Shown here one piece after another: positions 33,488 to 43,024 of a stretch of DNA of 64,000 bases. Position 1 is the first letter of the stretch. Every line of letters starts with the position of its first letter. Origin of the DNA: Thioclava nitratireducens (GTDB lineage Bacteria > Pseudomonadota > Alphaproteobacteria > Rhodobacterales > Rhodobacteraceae); assembly GCF_001940525.2 (NCBI RefSeq), contig NZ_CP019437.1, positions 3,707,501-3,771,500 of the forward strand. The letters run 5' to 3'. The notes beneath the pieces are model-generated. The model saw nothing but the letters and a program-made list of their open reading frames with translations, ran no database searches and was not told the origin of the DNA. A program made the position numbers and the translations under genes.

Positions 33488-34285
33488 ATGTTTTTCTCAC
33501 ATGCGCCCAGTCCCCCCAACCGGTCCTTCCCGGCTCTTCGTGCGATCGGCGCGCTCATCTTGCGCGAGATGTCCGCCAGCTACGGCCGCTCGCCGGGGGG
33601 CTATCTCTGGGCTCTCCTCGAGCCGGTCGGCGGCATCGCCTTGCTCACTCTTTTCTTTTCGTTGACCTTCCATGCTCCGCCGCTCGGAGCCAGTTTCGAG
33701 CTTTTCTATGCGACAGGGCTACTGCCCTTCATGCTGTTTTCGGAGGTCCAATCGAAAGTCGCCAACGCGCTCACCTACTCGCGCGCCCTTCTGGCCTATC
33801 CGACGGTGAGCTTTCTCGATGCACTCATCGCGCGACTTATTTTGAATGCACTCACGAAACTCATCGTCTCTTACCTAGTTCTTCAGGGCTGCCTGCTGAT
33901 CTTCGACTCCCGCGCGAGCCCTGATCCGCTGCGGATATTCGAGGCGGCGAGTCTTGCCGTGCTGTTGTCCTTCGGCATCGGAACGCTCAACTGTTTTCTC
34001 TTCCTGCGTATCCCTGTCTGGCAGCAGATATGGTCGATCCTGATGCGACCTATGTTCCTGATATCCGGTGTGTTTTTCCTCACCGATCACCTGCCGACGT
34101 GGGCCGCAGACGTCCTGTGGTTCAACCCGCTCGTACATGTCATCGGCTATCTGAGGCACGGGTTCTTCCCGACCTACGAGCCCGATCATCTTTCCGCGCC
34201 TTGGGTCATCGGCGTATCACTCGTGGCGCTGGCCATCGGCCTTCTGGCGCTCGGGACGCGTTACCGGGATCTCCTCGCAAGGTGA
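33488..34285 (+). CDS. kpsM: Polysaccharide ABC exporter permease (KpsM type)
   Basis: The 265-residue ABC-2 permease has the coupling-helix region LILREMSASYGRSPGGYLWA near residues 23-42 and six hydrophobic segments, including GLLPFMLFSEV and PMFLISGVFF. The family is KpsM/CtrC/BexB. With KpsT and KpsE it would move a completed glycan across the inner membrane. The ribosome site GAGG is eight bases before the ATG. In most capsule loci kpsM and kpsT are adjacent on one strand; here kpsM is on the opposite strand. Its last 80 bases overlap the end of the convergent sulfotransferase-like gene. Confidence 0.88.
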   Translation: MFFSHAPSPPNRSFPALRAIGALILREMSASYGRSPGGYLWALLEPVGGIALLTLFFSLTFHAPPLGASFELFYATGLLPFMLFSEVQSKVANALTYSRALLAYPTVSFLDALIARLILNALTKLIVSYLVLQGCLLIFDSRASPDPLRIFEAASLAVLLSFGIGTLNCFLFLRIPVWQQIWSILMRPMFLISGVFFLTDHLPTWAADVLWFNPLVHVIGYLRHGFFPTYEPDHLSAPWVIGVSLVALAIGLLALGTRYRDLLAR

Positions 34286-35411
34286 GCGTTGCGGATCGGC
34301 GCGAAGGCGCACCGAACAGCGCGGCGCGCCATCGACCACAACGGTCCTTGTGCAGAAGGGTATCGAGACGCTTTGCGATCAACCGATCGAGTTCTCTAAG
34401 CGTTGCGTCCGCTGGCCATGACCCAGAGAGGAGCCGCCCCGCAAAGACGCGCAATTCGTCGAGATCGTCTAGCTGTGCAGGACCTTTCTCTATTTCGGGA
34501 TGATAGGGATAGGGTGAAGCCCAGAACGGATCGTCGCGTATGGCCTCCGCCTGGGTAGCGGGTAACACGCGCTCGAGCTTTTGGCGCTGGGTCTGCGCGA
34601 TCTCCTGCAGCGTCTCCACATGATGCGGCGCGATTGCCCACGCGCGGCGAAGCATAGGCCCCGCCGCCAAACGCCTCTGCAACAGGAACTCGATTTCGGC
34701 GCGATGGGTATCTGGGCGGAAGCGCCGATTGCGCAGTAGGAAACCAATCTGCGCCGCGCTGCCAGTTCTGTGACGCTGCCGGGACGGCTGGCTCGATGTT
34801 TGAAAGAGAGCATCGGTGCAAGCGACCGCGTCATGCCCTGCTGGGGCGACCTGCAAGCGAACATTGGGAATACGCACCCAAGCCGCGAGATCGGCACCGA
34901 AGCTATAAGGACACCGCCAGGCGCGCAGCCAATCGTCAAAGCAGGGACGGCTCCAGACGCCCCACTGCCAGAACGCCGCATTCATCCATGTCAAAGGCGG
35001 CCGCAGGAAGGCCAACACGGTGACGGGCGGATGGCCAAGGTCGGCGAGCAGCGACGCAAAAATTTCGGGGCGCCGAATCCATCCCTCATTCGAGAAAAAC
35101 GGGATGTAGCCGCCTCTGTGGGCGCGCGCCATTTCTCTCTGGAGGAAAGCGGCGAAGGGTCTTGCCCCGACCTCGCGACCCGGATCTGGCATCGAGACAT
35201 ATCCGTAAGGAGAAAGCGCCGCGGCATGTGACACGGCCCTGCCGCGCAGCGGCATCACCAATCCCCTGACCTTCGCCGCGCCGATATAGCGCACGCGATG
35301 TCCGGTGCGTGACGCCCTGTCCGGGTGTACGCTCCATGCCGATTGAAGGGCCGAACTGCCGCATTTCGGAGCGCCGACGTGGAAGACGGCGACACTGTCC
35401 TCGAATGTCAT
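34206..35411 (-). CDS. Sulfotransferase-like protein
   Basis: The 401-residue protein begins VAVFHVGAPKCGSSALQ, which resembles the P-loop-like 5'-phosphosulfate loop of PAPS-dependent sulfotransferases. Near residue 130 LAFLRPPLTWMNAAFW resembles the 3'-phosphate motif, but the usual serine is not in place (Asn in that region), so activity is uncertain. If active it could sulfate the exported glycan in the cytoplasm. The start at 35411 makes an ATGA overlap with the upstream GT2/GT4 gene. The last residues, past about 375, are basic and low in family character and lie in the 80-base overlap with kpsM. Confidence 0.6.
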   Translation of the reverse strand: MTFEDSVAVFHVGAPKCGSSALQSAWSVHPDRASRTGHRVRYIGAAKVRGLVMPLRGRAVSHAAALSPYGYVSMPDPGREVGARPFAAFLQREMARAHRGGYIPFFSNEGWIRRPEIFASLLADLGHPPVTVLAFLRPPLTWMNAAFWQWGVWSRPCFDDWLRAWRCPYSFGADLAAWVRIPNVRLQVAPAGHDAVACTDALFQTSSQPSRQRHRTGSAAQIGFLLRNRRFRPDTHRAEIEFLLQRRLAAGPMLRRAWAIAPHHVETLQEIAQTQRQKLERVLPATQAEAIRDDPFWASPYPYHPEIEKGPAQLDDLDELRVFAGRLLSGSWPADATLRELDRLIAKRLDTLLHKDRCGRWRAALFGAPSRRSATLTLRGDPGNASRAPEGRWPAPRVIRR

Positions 35412-37915
35412 GCCACCCACCTTTCGCAGTCGGGCTGTCCGAGCAGGCGACCCATGTCGACATCCGATGGATACCGTGGCAGCGGCAAAACGCATCCCTG
35501 TCCGCCCGCAGCCCTGACCGCCTCGGCCTGTGCGCCGAGATCGAAACAGGTCACCGGCAGGCCGGTGCCGAGGGCCTCGTGCGTCGTGAACGAAAAGGTC
35601 TCCGGCCAGAGCGACGGGATAAACCACCGATCGATTCCGTGATGCGCAACCAGTATCGGCAAGTCAGACCGCTCGAACGGCCCATGGATGTGGTTCGGCG
35701 CGTCGAGATGAAACCGCGGATCGAGAGTCCCCAGTAGCACGAGCCGCGCGCGCCCGTCAGCGATGCACGCATCGCCTACGGCTTCCACGACCGAGGCCCC
35801 CTTGTGCAGGCCGATATGGCCAAGCACGCCAATAACGGGCTGCGCAGATCTGTCAGCATTCGAGGAGGTGCCGGAGTTCGCCAGGTGCCTGTGATGCGGA
35901 TAGGTCAGACGTGCAGGTCGCCTCCTGTCATGCGGCTTGCAGTCGATCTTATCCGCAAGGTCGGGGCGAACCGACGCAACGATGCCAGCGGAACTGCGCG
36001 AGAAAACTCGCAAGCACGTCGCGGCGGTCATTGCCGCACCCCATGCATCTTCCCATTCCGATCGGTCGCCGCTTGAATGCACGCGAGGCGGCTTTCGGAA
36101 TCCGGGGCGCAGATCGATACGCGCCGGGATGTCGCGCAGACTGGGCCCCTCTTCCAGGAGGGTGTATGCCTCACTGAGAGGGAAATAGTCGTGGAAAAGA
36201 ATGTCGAGTTGGTGCCCTCGGGACAGATCGACTAACAGCTCTGGGATTTCGAGCGGCGTCGAATGACCGACGCCGCAGGAATAGATTACGTGGCGTTCTG
36301 GAAGGACCTGCAGCAGAGAAAGGATCGCTGCCCGATCCGCCGTCTCTGTGATGCATAGGCCGAGCGGGTCGTGAAGCTCGATGGACCAACGAGCCGTACC
36401 GCCGACACGCAGAACGACGCCGCGCCGCCCGGCGCGAAGCTCCGCGGCGATTTCCTCACGCAGCCGAATCTCTGCGCCGCCACCAAGGGAATGTCCGAGC
36501 CAGATTTTGAGCGGCGCGGCCTGCAATGCGCCCGCACGCGCCAAGGCAAGCACAAAACGAGGAGCTGCCAGCGGGTCGCGGCTAAGAAACCGACCGACCG
36601 CGCGCGGATAGCTCGGATAGCGCCGCTCGATCTTCGCGTGATTGCGTTCCACCAGTTTCTGGCGCGCCGACGGACCGAAGGAGGCACTGCCCCGATGCTC
36701 GACGAAAAGCGAGCTTATCCCGACATGGCGCCCCCCGAGCCGTCGCACCCTCTGGCACCAATCCGTCTCTTCTCCGTAGCCGCGCCCGAATCCGGGATCG
36801 AAGCGCGAGAGTTGGGAAAGAAAGCGGGGTGCGAGCGCCATGCAAAAACCGATCCCGGTGGGCAGATCGGCGCGCGCTTGCGAAGGTTCCAACTTCGCGG
36901 CGATGGCATCGATCTGATCGACGGCCCCGGGCGGCAGATCGCTCCGCGTACCAGGCAACGGCACCGACAATATCTGCGCGTCATTCGACATTGGCGTCAC
37001 GCTTGCCACCTCAGGGTCGGTGAGCGGCTCCACAAGCCGCGACGCCCAGCCCGCAGGCACGAAGACATCCGAATTCAGCAAGACCACGGGACGGTCTGGG
37101 AAGCGATTCAGGACCTCCTCATACCCGCGATTGACGGAGGCGACGAAGCCCAGATTCGCTGCATTTTCCAGAAGCGTCACGTTGGCTTTGGCCTTACACC
37201 AATCGCGCAAAAACGGCCGCATCTCGGGATCGGTCGAGCGATCTTCGACCACGATCATGTGCCAATCGAGATCCGTATGCCGAACGATGCGATCGAGCGT
37301 CTCGCGCAGCAGATTCCGCGCGTTGAAAACTGGCAAGACAATCACGATCGCGGGGGAAGCCGGCGGTTCGTCAGGCGGTCCGGTGCGCAACAAGTTGGAC
37401 GGCAGAAGCGCACCTCGCGATTGCGCCACAAACCCCAGTGCCGACTTCACCCTCATCCCCGCGGAACTGTCGCCGCGGCTTCGCCATCGCCAGATGTCGC
37501 CGGCATGAGAGGCGAGCCGCCAAAGAAATATCGGCGCAATACGCAGCTGCCCGAAAGTGAGACGAAGGCGTCCGATCGGCGGCAAGGTCCAGCTTTCGTT
37601 TCCTTGCCCTTCAGCTCCTTTACCGGGAATGGCCAGTTCTACCCGACCGGGCCAAAACGGCAGATCGAAGGCGAATTTCGCCACCCCTGAAACGTCGGGT
37701 TCAAGGGCGCATCGTTGCGTCACGCTGTCCAACCGCAAGACCAGCTCCGGAGCGGCGATTCGCCCCTCCAGCCGAAGACGGTTTCCGCTATACTCATATC
37801 GCGTGACATGCAGGCCCCAAGCTTCCGCGCGCGCGCCTAAACCGCCCACAGTCCGAGAGATTCGGAGATTCGCGTCGGCATATCGATGAAAGACCCGGAA
37901 AATTCTGCCCAGCAC
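35408..37915 (-). CDS. Two-domain GT2/GT4 glycosyltransferase
   Basis: The 835-residue protein starts at GTG with ribosome site GAGGA. Residues about 30-130 are a beta-rich module. About 190-440 is a GT2 domain: IVIVLPVFNARNLLRETLD, NLGFVASVNRGYEE and LLNSDVFVP with the S-D acidic site. From about 470 there is a GT4-like GT-B domain, with GVLGHIGLHKGAS and SLWPETFSFTTHEALGTG near 690-775. Such fusions add two sugars of a repeat unit. It overlaps the sulfotransferase-like gene by four bases. It lies immediately 3' of tRNA-Trp with a strong hairpin between them. Confidence 0.85.
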   Translation of the reverse strand: MLGRIFRVFHRYADANLRISRTVGGLGARAEAWGLHVTRYEYSGNRLRLEGRIAAPELVLRLDSVTQRCALEPDVSGVAKFAFDLPFWPGRVELAIPGKGAEGQGNESWTLPPIGRLRLTFGQLRIAPIFLWRLASHAGDIWRWRSRGDSSAGMRVKSALGFVAQSRGALLPSNLLRTGPPDEPPASPAIVIVLPVFNARNLLRETLDRIVRHTDLDWHMIVVEDRSTDPEMRPFLRDWCKAKANVTLLENAANLGFVASVNRGYEEVLNRFPDRPVVLLNSDVFVPAGWASRLVEPLTDPEVASVTPMSNDAQILSVPLPGTRSDLPPGAVDQIDAIAAKLEPSQARADLPTGIGFCMALAPRFLSQLSRFDPGFGRGYGEETDWCQRVRRLGGRHVGISSLFVEHRGSASFGPSARQKLVERNHAKIERRYPSYPRAVGRFLSRDPLAAPRFVLALARAGALQAAPLKIWLGHSLGGGAEIRLREEIAAELRAGRRGVVLRVGGTARWSIELHDPLGLCITETADRAAILSLLQVLPERHVIYSCGVGHSTPLEIPELLVDLSRGHQLDILFHDYFPLSEAYTLLEEGPSLRDIPARIDLRPGFRKPPRVHSSGDRSEWEDAWGAAMTAATCLRVFSRSSAGIVASVRPDLADKIDCKPHDRRRPARLTYPHHRHLANSGTSSNADRSAQPVIGVLGHIGLHKGASVVEAVGDACIADGRARLVLLGTLDPRFHLDAPNHIHGPFERSDLPILVAHHGIDRWFIPSLWPETFSFTTHEALGTGLPVTCFDLGAQAEAVRAAGGQGCVLPLPRYPSDVDMGRLLGQPDCERWVA

Positions 37916-37935
37916 AACGATTCCTCGCGATAGCG

Positions 37936-37970
37936 TCCGAAATCGGCGTCAGGTGACGCCATCTTTCGGA
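37936..37970. other. Long hairpin between tRNA-Trp and the GT2/GT4 gene
   Basis: A two-part inverted repeat TCCGAAA / GGCGTC - AGGT - GACGCC / TTTCGGA (7 + 6 bp with a small internal loop) lies 20 bases before the GT2/GT4 start codon and about 38 bases past the tRNA 3' end. No T-run follows on either strand. It may end or process the tRNA transcript, or form a leader structure of the glycosyltransferase mRNA. Confidence 0.55.
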
Positions 37971-38007
37971 ACGTTACGCGAACGAACGTAAATTTTCAGG
38001 AAACGGC

Positions 38008-38083
38008 TGGCAGGGGCAGAGGGACTCGAACCCGCGACCCTCGGTTTTGGAGACCGATGCTCTACCAACTGAGCTATACCCCT
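38008..38083 (-). tRNA. trnW: tRNA-Trp (CCA anticodon)
   Basis: On the minus strand the gene runs from AGGGGTATAGCTCAGTTGG through the loop CTCCAAA with anticodon CCA to GGTTCGAGTCC (T arm). The acceptor stem AGGGGTA pairs with TGCCCCT (one T-G pair), the discriminator is G, and the terminal CCA is encoded (38008-38010). In many bacteria this tRNA sits directly before secE; here it is 15 kb from it. Confidence 0.97.
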
Positions 38084-38098
38084 AGGCCGTGGCGTGGG

Positions 38099-38126
38099 TG
38101 CTAAAGTCTCGCGCGACCGAAATCAA
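38099..38126 (-). promoter_or_regulatory. Promoter candidate for tRNA-Trp
   Basis: TTGATT (38121-38126) and TTAGCA (38099-38104) on the minus strand are 16 bases apart, with the start expected about 8 bases before the mature tRNA. The region is only 160 bases wide and also serves the divergent DJ-1 gene. Confidence 0.5.
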
Positions 38127-38243
38127 GTACCTTTCCATCGATCTCGCATTTCCCCGCCGAAGAAATCGCCGTGGAACGCAAGCCGAGCACAGATCGTTTT
38201 TCCTCCGAACCCGCGCAAGCTGCGCCTCTGGAAAGGAAAGCAT

Positions 38244-38804
38244 ATGCCCAAGATTACCGAAGCCCGCATTCTGATCATGGCCACCGATGGTTTCGAGCAG
38301 GCCGAATTGACCGTTCCGCGCGACAAGCTGATCGAAGCAGGCGCGCAGATCGACATCGCCTCGCTCGACGGCGAAGATATCCGCGGTTGGGACGAAACCG
38401 ACTGGGGCGAAACCGTTTCGGTGCAGCGCAAGATCTCCGATGTCGACGCGTCGAATTACGATGCGATCGTTCTACCCGGCGGTCAGATCAACCCCGACCT
38501 TCTTCGTGTCGAGAAAAGCGCGCTGGACCTGCTGCGCAATTTCTATGACCAGGGGAAGGTTGTAGCCGCGGTCTGCCACGCACCTTGGCTTCTGATCGAA
38601 ACCGGGATCGCCAAGGGGCGCAAGATGACCTCGTATCACTCGGTGCGCACCGATGTCGAAAACGCCGGTGGCGAATGGGTCAACGAATCCGTGGTTTCCG
38701 ACAATGGCGTCGTCACCTCGCGCAACCCGAAGGATCTCGACGATTTCGTCGCAAAGATCATCGAGGAGGTGCAGGAAGGTCGCCACATGCGCGACGCCGC
38801 CTGA
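38244..38804 (+). CDS. DJ-1/PfpI family protein (YhbO-like)
   Basis: The 186-residue protein has the DJ-1/PfpI nucleophile elbow AAVCHAPWLL with Cys111 and His112, and the conserved acidic residue Glu18 in ATDGFEQAEL. The long form ending in RNPKDLDDF fits the PfpI/YhbO branch, reported as a stress-related protein deglycase or glyoxalase. The start at 38244 has ribosome site GGAAAGG; an open extension to 38094 runs through the tRNA promoter and is rejected. It is transcribed away from tRNA-Trp. Confidence 0.88.
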   Translation: MPKITEARILIMATDGFEQAELTVPRDKLIEAGAQIDIASLDGEDIRGWDETDWGETVSVQRKISDVDASNYDAIVLPGGQINPDLLRVEKSALDLLRNFYDQGKVVAAVCHAPWLLIETGIAKGRKMTSYHSVRTDVENAGGEWVNESVVSDNGVVTSRNPKDLDDFVAKIIEEVQEGRHMRDAA

Positions 38805-38813
38805 TCGCGTGAA

Positions 38814-39800
38814 TTACCGCTTCCTGCGCTTCGAATAGAGGCGCAGGAGGCCCATGACCATCAACTGCACGGCGACGATCACCACGCAGACGATCACCAG
38901 ATAATTGAACGCATTGTCGGAATTCAGCCCCGGCATCCCGCCGATGTTGACCCCGAACAGTCCGGTGAGAAACCCGAGGGGCAGGAAGATCGTGGAGACC
39001 ACCGACAGCACGAAGGTGTTGCGGTTCACCCGATCCGACAGCTGGCTCGAGAGTTCCTCGCGGAGCACCTGCGCCTGATCGCGCAGCTCGTCCATATCTT
39101 CCGAAATCCGCGTCATCTTCAACGCTTCTTCCTCGATCTCGCGCCGCGTAACCTCGTCGATGATCGGGCTTTCCGCCTGCGTCAGACGGATCAGGGCTTC
39201 GCGTTGCGGCGCGAGGTAACGCCGCGCCGCGATCACCTGCAGCCGCAGGTCCAGAACGTCGCGGCGCATATGATCGGCGTGCCCGCCATAGACCTGATCC
39301 TCTAGCGTTTCGGCGCGTTCGTCCAATTCGCTCTGGAACACTCCGATATTGCCGACGATATCCTCGGTGAGTTGCACGAGGAAGCTGCCCGCGTCGCTGG
39401 GCCCTTGGCCGTCGCGGATCGCTACGTTCATGTGCTCGATCGCGCGCACGCGCTTGCGCGAGATCGTCAGGATGCGCTGCCGGTCGAGATACATCCGCAG
39501 CGAGACCATATCCTCGGGGTCTTCGCCCTCGTTGAAGTTGATCGCGCGCAGGATCACCAGAAGCCCCTCGCCGATCTGGCTCATGCGCGGGCGCGTATCG
39601 ACATCGAGCAACGCCTCCACCGCCTGCGGGTCGAGGTAATCCAGCTCCTCGCGAATCCAGCGCTGCGCCCGCGGGTGCGTCCCGTCCAGATGCGCCCAGG
39701 CGAGCCGTTCGTCCCGTAGCGCCTCGACGATATCGGCAGGCCCGTCAGGATCGGGCGCGCCCGAGAGGATATGCGAGAAGAGGATCGGGCTGTTGGTCAT
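38814..39800 (-). CDS. zntB: CorA-family transporter, ZntB type
   Basis: The 328-residue protein has a large N-terminal cytoplasmic domain, a long helix (about 150-260) and two C-terminal membrane spans. The signature loop after the first span reads FGVNIGGMPG, the GVN form found in ZntB zinc transporters instead of the GMN of CorA magnesium channels. It ends ten bases from the convergent DJ-1 gene. Zinc uptake or efflux direction differs between reports on this family. Confidence 0.82.
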   Translation of the reverse strand: MTNSPILFSHILSGAPDPDGPADIVEALRDERLAWAHLDGTHPRAQRWIREELDYLDPQAVEALLDVDTRPRMSQIGEGLLVILRAINFNEGEDPEDMVSLRMYLDRQRILTISRKRVRAIEHMNVAIRDGQGPSDAGSFLVQLTEDIVGNIGVFQSELDERAETLEDQVYGGHADHMRRDVLDLRLQVIAARRYLAPQREALIRLTQAESPIIDEVTRREIEEEALKMTRISEDMDELRDQAQVLREELSSQLSDRVNRNTFVLSVVSTIFLPLGFLTGLFGVNIGGMPGLNSDNAFNYLVIVCVVIVAVQLMVMGLLRLYSKRRKR

Positions 39801-39870
39801 CCGGGCTCCGGGCGAAATCGTAGCGTTGCCCAGAGCCTAGCGTCGTTGCGCGCAGCGGCAAGCCTCTCGC

Positions 39871-40539
39871 TTAGGGTGCGTGTCTGGCCAGTGCGGCGAC
39901 ATCGCCTGCTTCCAGTGCCGGAAGCGCGGCCTGTATGGCCTCCACCGGCCAGCCCCACCACGCCAGTTCGAGCAATTGTGCAATCTCATCGGGGTTGAAC
40001 AGGGACCGCACCACGCGCGCCGGATTGCCAGCAACGATGGCGAAGGGCGGCACGTCCTGCGCCACAACCGAGCCAGCCGCCGCGATCGCCCCCGCGCCGA
40101 TCGTCACGCCGGGCATCACCATCGCGTTGAAGCCAAGCCAGACATCCGGCCCGATGACAGTGTCCCCAGTCGCGGCGTTCTCCTCGAGATATTTCCCCGC
40201 TGTCTCCATGTCGAAAATCCGGAACGGATAGGTCGTAATCCCGCCCATCGGGTGATTTGCGGAGGCGGTGATGAAGCGCACCCCATGAGCGATCTGCGCG
40301 AAGGGGCCGATCACCAGCCGCTCGGGGCAGCCGGGAAACAGATACGGCGCCAGCTCCGCCGCCGCGTCCGGCACGGGAACGAGAGGACTGTAATAAGCAT
40401 AGCGCCCGACCTCGATATTGGGATGATCGATCACCGCCTGCAGGAACACGGTGGGTTCATGCGGCATGCCATCGGGCAGCAGTACAGGATTGCGGGTATC
40501 GGGCGCAGGAAAGCGCCGCGGCAGCGGATGGGCAGACAT
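39871..40539 (-). CDS. CatB-related left-handed beta-helix O-acetyltransferase
   Basis: The 222-residue protein has hexapeptide repeats (IGPDVWLGFNAMVMPGVTI, IGAGAIAAAGSVV) and the xenobiotic-acetyltransferase pattern with an ANHPMGG loop and catalytic histidine, followed by AIVAGNPARVVR. Such enzymes acetylate chloramphenicol, streptogramins or cell-surface sugars. Nothing here shows a drug substrate. It lies 70 bases from zntB and 123 from the hydrolase gene on the same strand. Confidence 0.82.
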   Translation of the reverse strand: MSAHPLPRRFPAPDTRNPVLLPDGMPHEPTVFLQAVIDHPNIEVGRYAYYSPLVPVPDAAAELAPYLFPGCPERLVIGPFAQIAHGVRFITASANHPMGGITTYPFRIFDMETAGKYLEENAATGDTVIGPDVWLGFNAMVMPGVTIGAGAIAAAGSVVAQDVPPFAIVAGNPARVVRSLFNPDEIAQLLELAWWGWPVEAIQAALPALEAGDVAALARHAP

Positions 40540-40662
40540 GGAGAGACCTCTCTCGATCAGAGTTTCAGGGAAACGGGATCAGAAAAGGGTCTTGTCCATC
40601 GGCGCCTCCATTGCGTGCTCGTCCAGTCTAGCGCAAGCGACGGGTCCGCGCCAGCCGTCCGG

Positions 40663-41538
40663 TCACAGCTTGCGCGCGCGCCACTCCGTCATCGCCTTCG
40701 CGATCTGCTCCGCCGCGTCAGGGTCGAGGTGGAAATGGTGGTCGCCTGCGATCTCCACGCTCTCATAATCGGCGATCAGCTCGGCCCCCCATCGCGCCAG
40801 CTCCGCCGTGCCCTCGCGCCGCGCCCGGATCCCGTCCGCAGCCCAGATATTGAGCACCGGTGCCCGGATCGCCCGCAGCACCGCCTCCACATCGTCGCGA
40901 TCGAGTTTCGCTGCAGAGCTTGCGAACAGCCGCCGGTCGCCGCGCAGATGCCAGCCCTCCGGGCCGTCTTCCAGCGCACGCTCCGCCAGCGCCTCGGCCA
41001 CCGCGCGCGCATTGCCCTGCCCCGCGCGGCGCGCGATATAGGCCTCGCGCGTCGGGAAACGGCGCGGAGGTCGCGCCGCCTGCGTTGGCACTTCGGTCAG
41101 ATAGGCGCGCAGAGTTGTGACGAAATCCTGCGCCACCGGCTCGGGGGCCAGCGAATCGAGCGCGATGAAACCCCGCACCCGCTCCGGCATCGCCGCCGCC
41201 AGCAACGCCGAGATATTGGCGCCGCGCGAATGGCCCAGCAGCACGCACTCCTTCCAGCCCAGAGCGTCGAGCACCCGCAGGATCTGCGGCAAGTCGTCCC
41301 AGATATTGTAGCTCGCATGGGCCGCGCGATGCCCGCTCAGCCCCTGCCCGCTCAAATCGAGCGCGACGACATGGCAGCCATTCAGCCGCGGCGCGAGCTC
41401 GGCAAAGCTTGCTGCATGATCCATCCAACCATGCAGCGCCAAGACCGGCAGCCCCTCCTCGGGGCCCCATTCGAGCCCGGCGATCCGTAGCCCGTCCACG
41501 TCCCAGTGCCGCTCACGCGCACCGTTCGTCTCCACCAT
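40663..41538 (-). CDS. Alpha/beta hydrolase
   Basis: The 291-residue enzyme has the oxyanion-hole motif LALHGWMDH (residues 33-41), the nucleophile elbow GHSRG with Ser104, and a C-terminal histidine in GDHHFHLDPD. Alpha/beta hydrolases of this shape act on esters or similar bonds; no substrate can be told. The start at 41538 is nine bases after GGGAGG; ATG codons at 41547 and 41589 are in frame but worse placed. Confidence 0.82.
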   Translation of the reverse strand: MVETNGARERHWDVDGLRIAGLEWGPEEGLPVLALHGWMDHAASFAELAPRLNGCHVVALDLSGQGLSGHRAAHASYNIWDDLPQILRVLDALGWKECVLLGHSRGANISALLAAAMPERVRGFIALDSLAPEPVAQDFVTTLRAYLTEVPTQAARPPRRFPTREAYIARRAGQGNARAVAEALAERALEDGPEGWHLRGDRRLFASSAAKLDRDDVEAVLRAIRAPVLNIWAADGIRARREGTAELARWGAELIADYESVEIAGDHHFHLDPDAAEQIAKAMTEWRARKL

Positions 41539-41630
41539 GTCTTGCATCCTCCCACGCCCCCAATCCGCAGAAGATCTAGCGCGAGACACCCGCGATTGCG
41601 ACCACCGGCACCGCGCCTTTCACGCAAAGT

Positions 41631-41658
41631 AAAAGGGCCGCCCAAGCGGGCGGCCCTT
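41631..41658 (-). terminator. Intrinsic terminator of tuf copy 2
   Basis: A perfect 11-bp stem AAGGGCCGCCC/GGGCGGCCCTT (41633-41643 with 41648-41658) and a four-base loop are followed by TTTT on the minus strand. It lies 23 bases past the tuf stop. Confidence 0.9.
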
Positions 41659-41681
41659 CGCAAGTCCAAATGATCCGAAGA

Positions 41682-42857
<1,176 letters not shown>

Positions 42858-43024
42858 CTCGCGGGGCGCCTCTGGTTAGGGGGCCGCTAGCAGCGAGCCC
42901 GAGTCAATATCGCGCGCTACCTATTGCCCTGGCGGGGAAAAATCAAGCCCGGAATGCAGGGTTTCCCCTGTCTGTGTTCGCGGTTTCGCTTGGGCAGCGA
43001 CCCGCTCCGCACTACCATCCCGTC

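Noticed and set aside
22838..38083. Integrase island with attachment repeats at tRNA-Trp
   Set aside because: No integrase is seen in the region, and no copy of the tRNA 3' end was found near secE. Site-specific integration is therefore not supported, though the position is suggestive.
39871..40539. Chloramphenicol resistance gene
   Set aside because: The CatB-like fold is shared by many sugar acetyltransferases; no resistance context is present.
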